From contig NC_065880.2 of NCBI RefSeq assembly GCF_932274485.2, positions 7,169,695 to 7,233,694 of the forward strand: a stretch of DNA of 64,000 nt, given 5' to 3'. Within the stretch, counting starts at the first letter, position 1. Every line of letters begins with the position of its first letter. Position numbers and translations under genes: made by a program. This document shows, piece by piece, positions 21,024-33,104 of the stretch. Under the pieces are notes generated by a model that searched no databases, was not told the DNA's origin, and worked only from the letters and a program-made list of their open reading frames with translations. The DNA is from Patella vulgata (lineage: Eukaryota; Mollusca; Gastropoda; Patellidae).

Positions 21024-21871
21024 ACATACATTATGCAAGTGCTAAATCTGTCTATTACAGGTCTTTCTTTTAGGCCTGAAATGTTATCTAAATTATTAAT
21101 TAGCAATTAATTAAATTATCCAGACTATTGTCACCACGGTCTGTCAAGACCCTACAATTCCCTCTCTATGGTTTAGTTAATTATGGGTTACCTTAACATT
21201 GATATGACATCTTAGAGCATAGTCCTCTTAACGAGTATGTATTCTAATAAGAATGAGACTGAATGGAATAATGTGTCCTACTGGTAATATTTTAATACAT
21301 GTATATAATTAATATTATAAGCCTATCTTCTATGTCTATAATCTTCTTTGTATTCTTTTAATATTTTAATCTGTGTCTAAATTGTTGTGTTTATGTTAAT
21401 TGTAATATAGGTATCTAGGGGCTACATCTTCATAGATATAAATATGGAGATGGCCCCATGAAGGAATCAAGTTAGGTAGGAGACACAGGTAACAGGCTAC
21501 ATTTAACTTAGGCCAACTCTTGAAATTATACCTCTTAGTTGTGCATAATTCTATATAGTTATAATTTAGTTCTGTGTAATGTCTGTTATAATTGTTATAA
21601 TTGTTATTACTGTATCTACATAAAGTTCTACAACTAACTGAATCAAGTGTTATGACCTATGATGAATAGCCAACAGTACTAAGAACCAAGCTGGTTACAC
21701 TATAATCAACTCTCGATGGCATCACTAGGCTGCGATGTTTATTGGATTAGGTTCCGATTTGTTGTTCGACTCCATTCATAATTAAATCATGAAATGGATA
21801 ATCAAGTATCTAGTTTTTAACTATTATAGTGAGAACTGCCAGCACCTAATCTAATCTCCCATATTGTATCT
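21024..21871 (+). mobile_element. MITE-1 split by a solo LTR
   Basis: TTAA at 21020-21023 and 21872-21875; body resumes at TATAATCAACTCTCGATGG. Confidence 0.8.
21129..21699. mobile_element. Candidate solo LTR
   Basis: TG...CA ends (TGTCACCACGG ... CTGGTTACA), flanked by CTAT at 21125-21128 and 21700-21703, inside MITE-1. No internal region; family not assigned. A fossil younger than the MITE it entered. Confidence 0.55.
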
Positions 21872-21875
21872 TTAA

Positions 21876-22095
21876 GAGCTAAATCTGCCTATTGCAGGTC
21901 AGGTCTATTTTTTGGCTTCAAAAGTTATATAAATTATTATTTAGACATTTATTTGTCTTTCTTGTTGAGTACTGTTGCTGAATACTAAACAATACCCATA
22001 ACTTCCTCAGAATAAAGTAAGTTGAATGAAATTTTCAATATATTCATTTTGCATTATCTACACAGCTCTTTATCTAAATCTTTCATAATAAATTA
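21876..22095 (+). mobile_element. MITE-1 fragment
   Basis: GAGCTAAATCTGCCTATTGC then diverged body to TCTTTCATAATAAATTA. Confidence 0.65.
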
Positions 22096-22261
22096 TATTA
22101 TTTATGAATTACAGTAGTTGTTTACGCAGCGTTGCACAGGTACAGCCCACATCTAAAAGATAAGTTGTCAGACAACAAAACATACACCCAAATCAGCTAA
22201 ATCGTCCGAGCAGTCAACAAGGGTTGTCTATATTTAATTTTTCATTTGACTCAGGCCTTCA

Positions 22262-22607
22262 AGGGACAATAACACTCTTGCTGGGTTGACAGCTCCAGAA
22301 AATAAAAAATAGCCTTATTCTAAGTACTAGATGTGTTAGTGTCCTATCTGTTGTGTAAATTATCCATTAAATCCTATTTTACTTGTCCAGAGGGTTCAAA
22401 AATATTTTTAAATCCAAGTAACATTTGAAAAGCTTTACGTCAGGCTTTTCAAATCATTTAGTTGAATTTTCCAATTTTTTAAATTAGGTGTGTTAAGATG
22501 AAATTTGTATCATCAATCAATTGGAATATTGTAAAATAGTACAATTTGTTGACCAGAATAAAGATTGGGACATTTTATTCAGTTACAACAAGAGTGGTAT
22601 TGAGCCT
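22262..22607 (+). mobile_element. MITE-5 copy
   Basis: TTCA|AGGGACAATAACACTCTTG ... CAAGAGTGGTATTGAGCCT|TTAA. Second copy at 44901. Confidence 0.75.
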
Positions 22608-22659
22608 TTAACTCTGGAAGTAATTTACAAAAATAGTTGAAATTCAATAGATGTTTTCA

Positions 22660-23610
22660 TTTTACTAATTTAATTACCTTGATTAGTATTTTTAACCTAG
22701 TAGGTGAGGTAATTGAAGATTTGATAAGTAAGCCCTTGGGTATTATACCGACATTGCTTTAAGAAAGTAAGACGTGTGATGCCTGCATTGACCAAGAAAG
22801 ATTATCAGGATTTTTCAACGTCAGTGGTGCAGGACAGAGGGCCTGACAAGGACAGCTGTCTAGTCATTCAGATGAGACAAAAAAACAAGGTCCTGTGTAT
22901 ACACTGGCATGCACATAAAAGATCCCTTGCCGCTGCCCGGGCAAAATTTCTCTTATAGCACACTGTATGAGGTATGCCTGTCTTCATTAGCCTAGTCAGA
23001 GTAGAACAGTAGGACGTTAAACCCCATGTACCTATTTAACCTCTGTCTCGTATCGGAACGATGAGTTAAACTAGACACATCTCTATGTCTGATTAATTAT
23101 CTTAATGGCATTTAGTAATTGAACATGAATATACATGTACAGGCCACAACTCTATGGAATACAATTACTGCTAATTACTGACTGTCGTTTTCAATAGGTT
23201 ATCCAGCAGAGATGAAATACAACAAGACAATATATACATATGTACACTACAATACTTGGTTAATGCTGAATAACCACAGGCATCCTTCTCATTACCTTGA
23301 AGGAAACCTAACTTAATTAGTATTTTTAACGCAGAAGGTGGTGAGGTAATTGAAGATTTGATAAGTAGGCCCTTGGTTACTATACCAACATCTCTGCATC
23401 GCATTAAGATTGTTATATACCGGTATATATGAACAGGGCCAGGTCTTGTCCTTTCAAAGTGTAGAGGACATCCATGGATGTGACGATCTTTCGCTTGAGA
23501 TGCTCGGTGTATGTGCAGTATCTCGGATCATGTACCTATTTACCCTCTGTCTTTCGTATTTGATCTATGAGTTAAGCTGCCACATCTCCATAGGAGATTT
23601 AACCATAGAA
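22660..23610. repeat. Tandem segmental duplication with SINE insertion
   Basis: GAGGTAATTGAAGATTTGAT at about 22706 recurs at about 23343; TGTACCTATTTA(A/C)CCTCTGTC at 23028 recurs at 23530. SINE-A 22780-23028 interrupts the first copy. Confidence 0.7.
22780..23028 (+). mobile_element. SINE-A, head truncated
   Basis: GCATTGACCAAGAAAG ... GCAGGACAGAGGGCCTGAC ... AGTAGGACGTTAAACCCC. Confidence 0.9.
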
Positions 23611-23710
23611 ATATATTTAACAAGGTTTCCATTTTCGGCCATGCGCAGTGCTCGATCTTTTTTTACTCAAAGAAACTTATAGGCTGTTACATGTTTCTGA
23701 GTGAATGTAC

Positions 23711-24010
23711 CCGTGTGAGAAAGAGAGAGAGGGAGAGAGGGAGAGAGAGATGGGGTTTAATGTCCACTCGACACAAACTAGGTCATTTCGGGACTAACAT
23801 ATGGTTCAATTTTATTTCAATAATTCACTTGCACGTAGGGGTCTTTAGCAGTGGAAGGAAACCGGAGGACCCAGGGAAACCCACGACTTCAGGTTGGACA
23901 GGCGACCCTACTCCTTGTCACGTACAACCGAGGAATTGAAACCACGCCAGTTGACTCAATGACAGACCTTATGACACAACACGCACGCTCTAATCATTCA
24001 GTCACCCACC
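23711..24010 (-). mobile_element. SINE-B, near full length
   Basis: GA tail, body, head complement at right (TCACCCACCCACCC). Confidence 0.88.
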
Positions 24011-24088
24011 CACCCAGTGGCAATTAGTAATTGAACAGTATTACAGTAAAAATTATTAATGGAATAACAATTACTGGTTTATTAACAT

Positions 24089-24316
24089 GGGGTTTAATGT
24101 CCACTCAACCAGGTCATTTTGGGACTAACATATGGTTGAGTTTTATTTCAATAACTCTTTTGCGTGTAGGGGCCTTTAGCAGTGGGAGGAAATCGGAGGG
24201 TCCGGGGAAAACCCAAGAGGTTGGACAGACGACCCTACTCCTTGTCACGTATAACCGGGGATTCGAAACCACGCCAGTCGACTCAATGACAGGCCTTATG
24301 ATAGAGCGCGCACGTG
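24089..24316 (-). mobile_element. SINE-B copy
   Basis: ATGGGGTTTAATGTCCACTC through GACAGGCCTTATGATAGAGC; head end lost. Confidence 0.88.
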
Positions 24317-24654
24317 ACATGAAGATAAAGGCCAGTCTTCCGGAGGTAAAAATAGACATCGGAAATATGTCACAAGTAAAAGCTCCTTTATGGTGTGTTG
24401 TGTCCACAGGGTTGTCTTGTGTAATTGTTTATGTGTGGTGTGGTCAACCTGCAGTTAATATCTGATTGTTTGTGTGTGGTGCGGTCAACCTGCAGTTAAT
24501 ATCTGATAATACCATTTTCAATTAGTACTGATGAACTCAAAACATATGTTTTTATTTATTTCTTACTGTGATTGGTTTCATTTTGTTTAAAAGTAAAGTT
24601 GATCTTGACTCTGATAGCTATAATGGTATATTTTGTATGTCAAATGAAATGGTA

Positions 24655-24865
24655 TATGAAAGAAATTTTGCCCGGGCAGCGGCACTATGGCCTATTCTTA
24701 TATCGAAATCCAAATGCCAAGAGATCTTTTATGTGCACGCCAATGTATCACAAGACTATGGTTTTTCGTCCAATCCGAACTGCTGGTTCATCCCATCCGA
24801 ACGACTAGAGAGCTGTCCTTGTCAGGCCCTCCGTTCTGCACCACTGACAAGGGGAAATCACCCCG
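24655..24865 (-). mobile_element. SINE-A central part
   Basis: AAATTTTGCCCGGGCAGCGGC to CACTGACAAGGGGAAATCAC, with a 19 bp internal repeat of TCCAATCCGAAC/TCCCATCCGAAC. Confidence 0.85.
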
Positions 24866-24869
24866 TAAA

Positions 24870-26390
24870 ACATTTTGTATACATCTAACATATTAATTAT
24901 ATTGTATGATGTTACTTAGATATAACTGAATAAAGATTATTATCATTATTACTTTGCTTAATGATAATTATTTATTGTGACAGCCCCTTCAGGCTGAAAA
25001 TATGATGTCTTTATTTCAATAATTTGCTTGCGGACATGGATCTTTAGCAGTGTAAGAAAACCAGTTAGTATCAGATAATTGAGATAAACTGCCCGGAGAA
25101 AATACTGCTCCTTCTTAATATTATTTATCTAACGTACAACTACAAACAACAAGCCTCTGATTGAAAGCACACTGCAACACTCCACTCAGTGATATACCGT
25201 GATAAAAATGTGTGGGTTATTTTGAATATGATATTGCTCAAAATTAATTACGTATCTTCGTGCAATAATTCATTATCAAACTGAAAACAAAACGTCCGTG
25301 TTAATACATTACATAATCAGGCCCTGTCTCATCAGTAGGCTGTTATAGTTGATAGATGAACTCACCTAAAGTATTTGGCTATTCACTTATGCAGATTACA
25401 ATATTCTGTATCAAATCCAATGAATGTCAGTCATATTCTACGTATTAAACTTATGTTTAATTCATATTTTAACATCGATTTCAAGTTTTCGTCATTTTTT
25501 GTTTAGATTATACAATAACTTCCGGTGTGGTAACGTGCAAATTTCATCGACCAAATCAAGTAAATACGAAACGAAATACAGAATGCGCATTTAAGGGCAG
25601 TGAACTGAATATTCGCTATGCAGATACAATGCAATCAAGGCTAGGAATTACATCGGTGCTGGTTCAGGCCCGGCGGAGTATGGGGGCTACGGGGGGGGGG
25701 GGGGGGTATTTAGCCTCCCCAATATTTTGGCCGCAAGTACCCTTTCTCCAGCTTGTTGCACACAAGTAACTATTCTATTAAAAACAAAATGGCTTGAATT
25801 TAACATAGAAGTGAGACTTCTAGAACGAAGACTTTCAGAAGAAGAAAACCCTGCTATACTCTATACTGTACCCAGGGTTAAGAGGGTCGCGATTAAATAA
25901 CTGAACGGTTGATCTTTATTTCAAGTCCATCTCATATATATATATATGTCTGTTGTATCTATGACATAGGTAATTAGAAAAAACGACGGGATAGAGTTTT
26001 ATTTATACTCTTTCCTTGTGCCCCTTATCCATCAAATAATTCACTGCTATGGCCAGTTGAAACAAGCGGTTGCCATGCAAGATATGCCCACATTTTTTAA
26101 GAAATGGGCGGAAGAGGCAAAATCCGAAGGGCTATCCTATCATTTGATCCTTAGCATATTTAAGGTTCGTCAGAATGGGACAACAATGGTAGCACCCCCC
26201 ACCCCCCACCTGGAGTGCCTACAAAATTCGTAAATATTTCAGATTGAATGTAAGGTCTGGTGCTACCAAAGTCGAACTGATCCAAGAACTTTTGATCCTT
26301 AACACACAGTTGAAGTTCATAGTGAAAGGTACACAAACTTCATTCATATTTAACATTTTGTGTAAAAGGCAGGGGCAGATGCGCAAGCAA
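24870..26390. other. Intergenic, nothing firmly recognised
   Basis: AT-rich with a 16-17 base G run near 25690, a TA microsatellite at 25938 and several short frames without recognisable domains. Confidence 0.4.
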
Positions 26391-26419
26391 ATGAACCCAC
26401 CCATGAACTAGTGATACTA

Positions 26420-27105
26420 TTTTTAAGTTTCATCTAAATTGGATAAAATTGTGACCTCTAGATGGCCCACAACCTGGGTATTACATGATTTTATTATACT
26501 ATTTTCGAAAAGGGGAGTGGCTATTTGACGGGGAAGTTTCGGTCCGATTTTGCGGAAATAATTATTGTGTAAAATAAACGGTGATATATTTTAACAGTTT
26601 TGAAAATAAGATACCCAGGGCCCGTAACCTAAAAACGTTATATTTTCTACAATCAGGGGATCTGAATCCAGAAAGTTACGGTCCAATACGAGCCAATATC
26701 GAAGAAACCCAGATCTTTGGGATATAAATATATATTTTAAATTTCATCAAAATTGGATAAAAAAAATTCGAACCGCTGGATGGTCTACAACCTGGGTATT
26801 ACGATCAGATCCTAATGTTAAAGCTACTGGCAGATTTTGTCAAGGTCACGACATGTAAACAGGGTTAGGGCAATTGATTGTTGCAGAGGATTGTGAGTTA
26901 GGGTGAGGGCTAGATCTTTGGTTAGGGTTTGCGCTAGCCCTGTTTACATCTCGTGACATTGGCGAAATCTGCAGGTGGCCTTAATATTTAGATCTAAATT
27001 GACTATTATATGCTTTTAGGGGAGCGGCCATTTTGTCGGGCAGCTCGGTCTCATTTTCAGGAAATGTGAACGCAACCGTAAGTATTAACGGTGATATATT
27101 CGAAT
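26420..27105. repeat. Direct repeat pair, second copy holding a TTAA MITE
   Basis: AATTGGATAAAA...ACAACCTGGGTATTAC at 26440 and 26750, and ACGGTGATATATT at 26579 and 27088. The second unit is expanded by the element at 26822-26980. Confidence 0.7.
26822..26980. mobile_element. Foldback MITE in TTAA
   Basis: TTAA at 26818-26821 and 26981-26984; arms CACGACATGTAAACAGGG against CCCTGTTTACATCTCGTG. Confidence 0.75.
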
Positions 27106-27114
27106 GGCTTTTAA

Positions 27115-27491
27115 AGTTGCAATTTCATATTTTTAAGTTATATTTTTAAAATTTATTAAAATAAAGCCTAAAAATATATGGTATCTATAAACAGTCCTAC
27201 CTTGTTAAAGAATAATCCTATTGATCCTATAATTCACAATTGCCAGTTGAGAAATTGGCAAAAATATCATTTTCATCGACAAATTCAAACGTTTGAAGTT
27301 AGCTACTCCATGGTGGAGAATAGAAAACAAGGGAGGTAATTGGGAGGTAATTGTGTTATTATTTCCGGTATAAATGAGTTTTAAGTGTGAGAATGACATC
27401 TATGATCGTATAATAGTGAGTTGACAACCTATTAAGCAAAAGACAGAAGTAATTATGTTTTGACTTTCTTAGAAAATATGAAATTGTAACT
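27115..27491 (+). mobile_element. MITE-4 copy
   Basis: TTAA|AGTTGCAATTTCATATTTT ... AAATATGAAATTGTAACT|TTAA. Reverse copy at 46462. Confidence 0.85.
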
Positions 27492-27495
27492 TTAA

Positions 27496-28080
27496 ATCGG
27501 ATAAAAATTGTAACCTACTTTTCGAGTTGCATTTTGGTATGTGTGTTGGCGCCTTCTTACTGACATCAATAAATACAAAAATAAGACTACGTCGAAAGTC
27601 GACAAGACGGTTTACAAGCCAAAATGCAAGTCGAAAATAAGAAATTAGGAAAAAACGAGGGGCGCTATTTTCGCGGTGTGTTATTTTTTAATTTCCTTTT
27701 TTCGAGTTGATGTTGGCTTGTATAGCGTGTTGTCGCCTCACATTTTGTCGTAACTTCTACTATTCTACTTTTCGACTTTCGAGTTCTGAAGAGGCGAAAA
27801 GTAGAAATTATGAATGTTAGTTATAGGCTTCCATATTATTCTGCCACGGCCAGTTCACGTTATGTAAACCCGTACGTAACTAACGTACGAAAATTAATTG
27901 GTGGCTGGGCTTTTTTTCGCACGTATACAGTGAATGGCCATTTTGCTGAGTTATCCCAGCCAGAATTTGGCTATTTTCTAAATTTGCGTTAAAGTTTAAA
28001 ATATTTGTTTTAGAACTGAAACATATTAACTATTAGTCAATCCTAACGCTAAAAACATCAACAGAATTGATTGTGTATAC
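27496..28080. other. Intergenic with CpG-containing motifs
   Basis: Mentions of TCGAAAGTCG/TCGACTTTCGA-type inverted pairs around 27590 and 27770; no gene seen. Confidence 0.35.
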
Positions 28081-28082
28081 CT

Positions 28083-28150
28083 GAAATAGATCCGACCGAC
28101 GCACAAAATAGTGCAATATGGCGGCCTTTATGAACAACCCTCGCAGACGC
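28083..28150 (-). promoter_or_regulatory. Candidate non-coding first exon / promoter for VPS13D
   Basis: On the minus strand a strong donor CTATTTCAG|GTATAC ends a G+C-richer block containing GCCGCCATATTG, close to a YY1 site that often marks start sites of housekeeping genes. VPS13D needs an upstream leader exon, and this lies 7.6 kb upstream in the right orientation. The link is inference. Confidence 0.25.
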
Positions 28151-28575
28151 TGTCATTGAAGACAACGTCAATTCTATGAGTTGTAGATGTTATTTTTGTG
28201 AAAAATCAAAGGAAGAAGAGAGAACATGTTGGGACTGTACGAATTATATAGTCTTTATGAGTGCAACGGACACAATGCTGAAGATAAACCTATTGTTTAC
28301 AATGTTGACCTCTTGACCGATTGACGCCAATGTCATGATCTGTGATGTGTAGATCACGTGATATGGATATCATGGCTACTGACTGTGTCTGAGATACTTC
28401 TCCGCAGGTAGCGTGTCTCAGATGTTCAGAATGATGTAAACCATGCACGCGTCATCGGGTCAATAATCAACGCCGCGTGATGTGGCATCACATGTAAAAG
28501 GCATTAATCATAATGGTCAGTATCTTATAATTGCGAATTGCGATTACAAAACCAGTGGCGGATCAACAAATTCCC

Positions 28576-28647
28576 TTTACATTATCTACTTTTTAACTAT
28601 TATAGTGAGAACTGTCAGCTATTTATCGAATCTCCCAAAATGTATCT
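28576..28647 (+). mobile_element. MITE-1 right end
   Basis: ACATTATCTACTTTTTAACTA ... AAAATGTATCT|TTAA. Confidence 0.75.
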
Positions 28648-28841
28648 TTAATGCTTTGCATCAATGAAATTGATTCACAATGTCACCGTAGTAATCCATA
28701 ATAAAAATTGACGTCGTACGGGTTGTTGGATTTCTCTCTTTAAAAAAGCTCAGTGCGTGTGAATATACGCCAAAATGACCACAGAGACATGATTGTATTT
28801 CTCAAATATTTTCTTGCCCCAGGTACCGGGCAAACCCCTAG

Positions 28842-28966
28842 GCCATATCGGGACTAACATATGGTTCAATTTTATTTTAATAATTCGCTTTCGCGTAGGA
28901 TTCTTTATAGCAGTGGGGGGAACAGGAGGATCCGGAGAAAACCCAGAAGGTTAGACAGGCGACCGA
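28842..28966 (-). mobile_element. SINE-B fragment
   Basis: ATCGGGACTAACATATGG ... GAGAAAACCCAGAAGGTTAG. Confidence 0.85.
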
Positions 28967-29159
28967 TTGTTGTATTCTCTTCTGTTATTTTCCGTAGTAT
29001 ATTAGAGGTTCCAACTAACATAACTCCAGTTTTTTCATCATTCAATTTAGACGATTGTATGTCATCCGGGACTTAACGAACTGTGAACATGCCGCTGTAC
29101 GATTTAAGGATTCTTTAATTTGAGTGTGTATCATCGGCGTACGAATAATATCGGATACA

Positions 29160-29538
29160 ATGTTGGTCAGTAATTATACCAACTACTTCTGGGATTTCTA
29201 TTGTTTGTGTTTCCATGGAAACAAATTTGACTTAGTTTACGGTGTACAATTTTGTTTCCGGACCATCTTCATGAGTCGGGGGGTTGGATGGCTGAATGGT
29301 TAGCGTGCGCGCGCTGTATCATAAAGTCTGTCATTGAGTCGACTGGCGTGGTTTCGAATCCCCGGTTGTACGTGACAAGGAGTAGGATCGCCTGTCCAAC
29401 CTCGTGGGTTTTCTCCGGGTCCTCCGGTTTCCTCCCACTGCTAAAGACCCCTATGCGCAAGCGAATTATTGAAATAAAATTAAAACCATATGTTAGTCCC
29501 GAAATGACCTAGTTTGTGTCGAGTGGACGTTAAACCCC

Positions 29539-29577
<39 letters not shown>

Positions 29578-30245
29578 CATGAAACTTTGTACAAACATTA
29601 ACCTATTGTAGTAGTGATGCCTTTTGTTAATTTGGTATGTCTGGGATTTAATAATTTGTGTTTCCATGGAAACATTAAACTTGACTTACTTTTTGGTGTT
29701 CAATTTTGTTTCAGAAGCATATTTCATAAACCATTCAAGATATCTTAACGAAACTTTGTACAAACATCTACCTATTATAGTAGTTGTGTCTTTTGCGAAT
29801 TTGGAATTTGTCGGATTTAATTATTTTTGTGTTTCCATGGAAACAAATTTGGCTTAATTTTTATGTACAATTTTGTTTCCGGAGCATTTCTCATAAACCG
29901 TTCAAAATATATTTTTGAAACTTTGCACACGCATCATCCTATTGTTGTGCCTTTTGCTGATTTGTCGGATTTAATAATTTTCGTGTTTCTCTGTTGTATG
30001 ATTTTTGAATTCTTACTACACATTTGAATTAGTTTTTGGTATATAATTATTATTCTAGAGTATATCCCAGAAACTGTTCAAGATATATTTATAACACCTA
30101 TATACATTCATCAATCCGTCCCGATTTCATTTCCGGAGCATATTTCATTATCAGTCCAAGAAATCTTTTTGAAACTTTGTACAAACATCAAACTGTTATA
30201 GTATTTTATTTTCTGCTTAAAGTGGCCATGCCTCTTATCATCAAA
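29160..30245. repeat. Satellite-like repeat, units about 145-171 bp, with GTTTCCATGGAAAC
   Basis: At least four units sharing AAACTTTGTACAAACAT, ACAATTTTGTTTCCGGAGCA and the 14 bp palindrome at 29209, 29660 and 29831. A SINE-B interrupts the first. Confidence 0.85.
29275..29572 (+). mobile_element. SINE-B, full length, 10 bp target duplication
   Basis: Flanked by ATCTTCATGA at 29265-29274 and 29573-29582. Clean head, body and CT tail; the best reference copy of the family here. Confidence 0.95.
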
Positions 30246-31850
30246 AATCGTCGACATTGAAAACACGAATTAATTTCAATTCAAATCAACATTGGTCTTC
30301 TGATCTTACAGGGAAAAGTTGGGTATCTGATATCCAATATTCAAGACAAAATAAACATTTTACCATTGGTACACGAATCGTGTACTGGGAAAAGATGGGT
30401 TTCTGATATCCAATATTTAAGATAAAATAAACATTTTACCATTGGTACACGAATTTGTAACAAGGGACTCGAAGAACGCGGCTAGACATATTCCGCAAGT
30501 CATGTCTAATGGTGACGCTGTATTCTTATCTGGAGAGCATGCGCAATAAATAATTATGCCCAAGTAGTGGCGGCGCCAGCCTTCGGTGGTTGGAGGGGCA
30601 AAGTCCAAGGTTAAGGGGGCACAGGCACGAGCTTTTCCCCCCAGAAAATTTTGAAAAACAGGTTGTCGGAAATGCAGCCTGTATTTCAGGCACTGATCGT
30701 TGAGTTAAAGTGTCAAACGAACGAACTTGAGAACCTCGACGAAGCCCACTCACGAGCGTCAAAGTATGGAGTCCTTACAGAGGGTATGGGGGACCTCCCC
30801 CAGAGAATATTGAAAAATAGACTGCCGGAAATGCTGTCTGACAGTATTCAGTCAGGCACCGATCGTCGAGATAAATAGATCTGACCAGATACCGTCCGTC
30901 GCCTGATCACTAGTTTATCCGACCAGAGAACAAAATGTCAAACGAACGGACATGCGAACCTTAACGAATTCCCCTTATGAGCGCCAAAGTAGCGAGTCCT
31001 TGTGGAGGGTATTGGGGACCTCCCCAGGTCCCAAGAAAATTTTGAAAAATTGACTGTCGGAAATGCTCTACAACATGCAAGTCTATGACTGAGTGGGGAT
31101 GTGGGATTTATTCACCGTAGAAGGTATTGATTACCGAAACGTACCACGAATACTTTTTAAAATTATTGGGGGGGGGGGAGGCAAACAGAGGGCAGACCAG
31201 ATTTGCCCACCCCCCCTCCCTTGGCGCCGCCACTGTGCCCATGCCAGTTGATTGTTTGTAAATATGGCCTGCCCATTTACATATTTCCTACTACAGAAGT
31301 ATACTTATTTATACAGATATTTTGAAATTTAAAGAAGCTAAATCGCTAATATGTGGGACCTACAAATTGACACAAATGGATGGCAACGCATATAATAATG
31401 TAATATGAATGTATATAAACTGATTTACATTCAATTGTTTCCGTTTGTACTCTAATTTCAAATCAGTTATGTTTTACGAAATACACCAGAAGTGTTAATC
31501 GAATGGCAATCTCTAGCGTCCGGTTATTCCAGTCTACACCAATAGTATGTATTGGGCGTGCTCTCCAGATAAGAATATGGCCTCACCGTTGGACATGACT
31601 TGTAGAATATGTCTAGCCTTGTTCTTTGAGTCCCTTATTACAAATGGCACTGAAACGCATTACGATACACGATTCATGTACCAATGGTAAAATGTTTATT
31701 TTGTCTTAAATATTGGATATCAGAAGCCCACCTTTCCCGGTAAGATCACAACATCAATGTTGATTTAAATTGACAAATAATTCGTGTTGTCAATGTCGAA
31801 GACTTTGGATGATATTGAGTTAAAGGCTTAGCTATTTTAATAGCATAAAC
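30220..31850. mobile_element. Long-inverted-repeat element carrying a hAT-like insertion
   Basis: Left arm about 30220-30556 and right arm about 31552-31850 are inverted (TGTCTAATGGTGACGC.. / ..CCGTTGGACATGACTTG; ACCATTGGTACACGAAT / ATTCATGTACCAATGGT). The left arm has a 73 bp tandem duplication. Outer limits uncertain. Confidence 0.75.
30565..31235. mobile_element. hAT-like non-autonomous element, 671 bp
   Basis: TAGTGGCGGCGCCAG ... TTGGCGCCGCCACTG; TGCCCAAG at 30557-30564 and TGCCCATG at 31236-31243. Contains degenerate internal repeats (GAAAATTTTGAAAAA, GTCGGAAATGC). Confidence 0.85.
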
Positions 31851-31891
31851 ACACTTTTTATAAATTTATCATCAGACTTGCTTATAGTATT

Positions 31892-32146
31892 AAGTCAACT
31901 GGCGGTGTTTCGATTCTCCGGTTGTACGTGACAAGGTGTAGGGTCGCCTGTCCAACCTCGTGGGTTTTCTCCGGGACCTCCGGTTTCCTCCCACTGCTAA
32001 AGACCCTATGTAAATAAAATTAAACCATATGTTAGTCCCGAAATGACCTAGTTTGTGTCGAGTGGACGTTAAAACCCATCTCTCTCTCTCTCCCTCTCTC
32101 TCTCTATTTCGTGAGCCATCTCTCTCTCTCTCTCTCTATTTCGTGA

Positions 32147-32191
<45 letters not shown>

Positions 32192-32215
32192 TTCGTGAGC
32201 CATCTTTCTCTCTTT
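31892..32215 (+). mobile_element. SINE-B, head lost, with expanded CT tail
   Basis: AGTCAACTGGCGGTGTTTCG to CGTTAAAACCC, then CT repeats broken by three TATTTCGTGAGCCAT units. Confidence 0.88.
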
Positions 32216-32572
32216 CTGCTTTTAGTATTATATGTTAAATATATGAGAATTGTATATAAACATCCAATTGTCAACAATTAATAATTTTGTAATGTATCGC
32301 ACCTTTTAAAATATAATTGTGCATATCATTTTCTAGTTGATTCAAACTTGTAATGTTTGGTCTTTGACCTATATTACTGCAACAAACTTATTCCATTCTA
32401 TTCTATATATACATACATTATCTATTACCGGAAGTTTCACAGTATCCGTCGCCCAGGGGCCTACAAAATCTCATTCCAGCTCTGCATGTTAATGTTAAAA
32501 AATGTGTCGCATGGGTCGAGCACCACTTAACCAACATATATTTTAGTGGAAGATTACTGGAAATTAACTTAA

Positions 32573-32852
32573 AGGTACTATGTAAGATTTAGATAAAGAG
32601 CTGGCCATTCTTGCTATAATAGCTCAAAAGTAGATAATGTAAAATGAAAATATTGAAAATTCCATGCACATTACTTCATTCTGAGCCACGTTATCACTGT
32701 TTGTAGTTTTGACAAGATGTGTGCATTGCGGTAACCAGGGCACTGGTATATTCGAGATTTTGTTTATAAATGCCTAATTAATAATTTACATAACATTTAA
32801 GGCCCAAAGAAAGACCCACAATAGACAGATTTAGCTCTTACATAATGTATGT
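32573..32852 (-). mobile_element. MITE-1 copy
   Basis: TTAA at 32569-32572 and 32853-32856; CTATGTAAGATTTAGATAAAG end; internal deletion. Confidence 0.85.
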
Positions 32853-32869
32853 TTAAAGATACATTTACA

Positions 32870-32871
32870 CG

Positions 32872-32903
<32 letters not shown>

Positions 32904-33090
32904 GGGGAGAGAGAGATGGGGTTTAACGTCCACTCGACACAAACTAGGTCGTTTTGGCACTAACATATTATGGTTTAATTTTATTTCAATAATTCGCTTG
33001 CACGTAGGGGTCTTTAGCAGTAGGAGGAAACCGGAGGACCCGGAGAAAACCCACGAGTTTGGACAGGCAACTCTACTCCTTGTCACGTAT
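32870..33090 (-). mobile_element. SINE-B copy, head lost
   Basis: Long GA tail, body to CTCCTTGTCACGTA. Confidence 0.88.
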
Positions 33091-33104
33091 TTCCACGGAA
33101 ATAT

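Noticed and set aside
26018-26233. 71-codon frame (HCYGQLKQAVAMQ...)
   Set aside because: No domain or homologue recognised and no surrounding exon structure; could be chance.
32053-32238. Ser/Leu repeat protein
   Set aside because: CT microsatellite tail of SINE-B.
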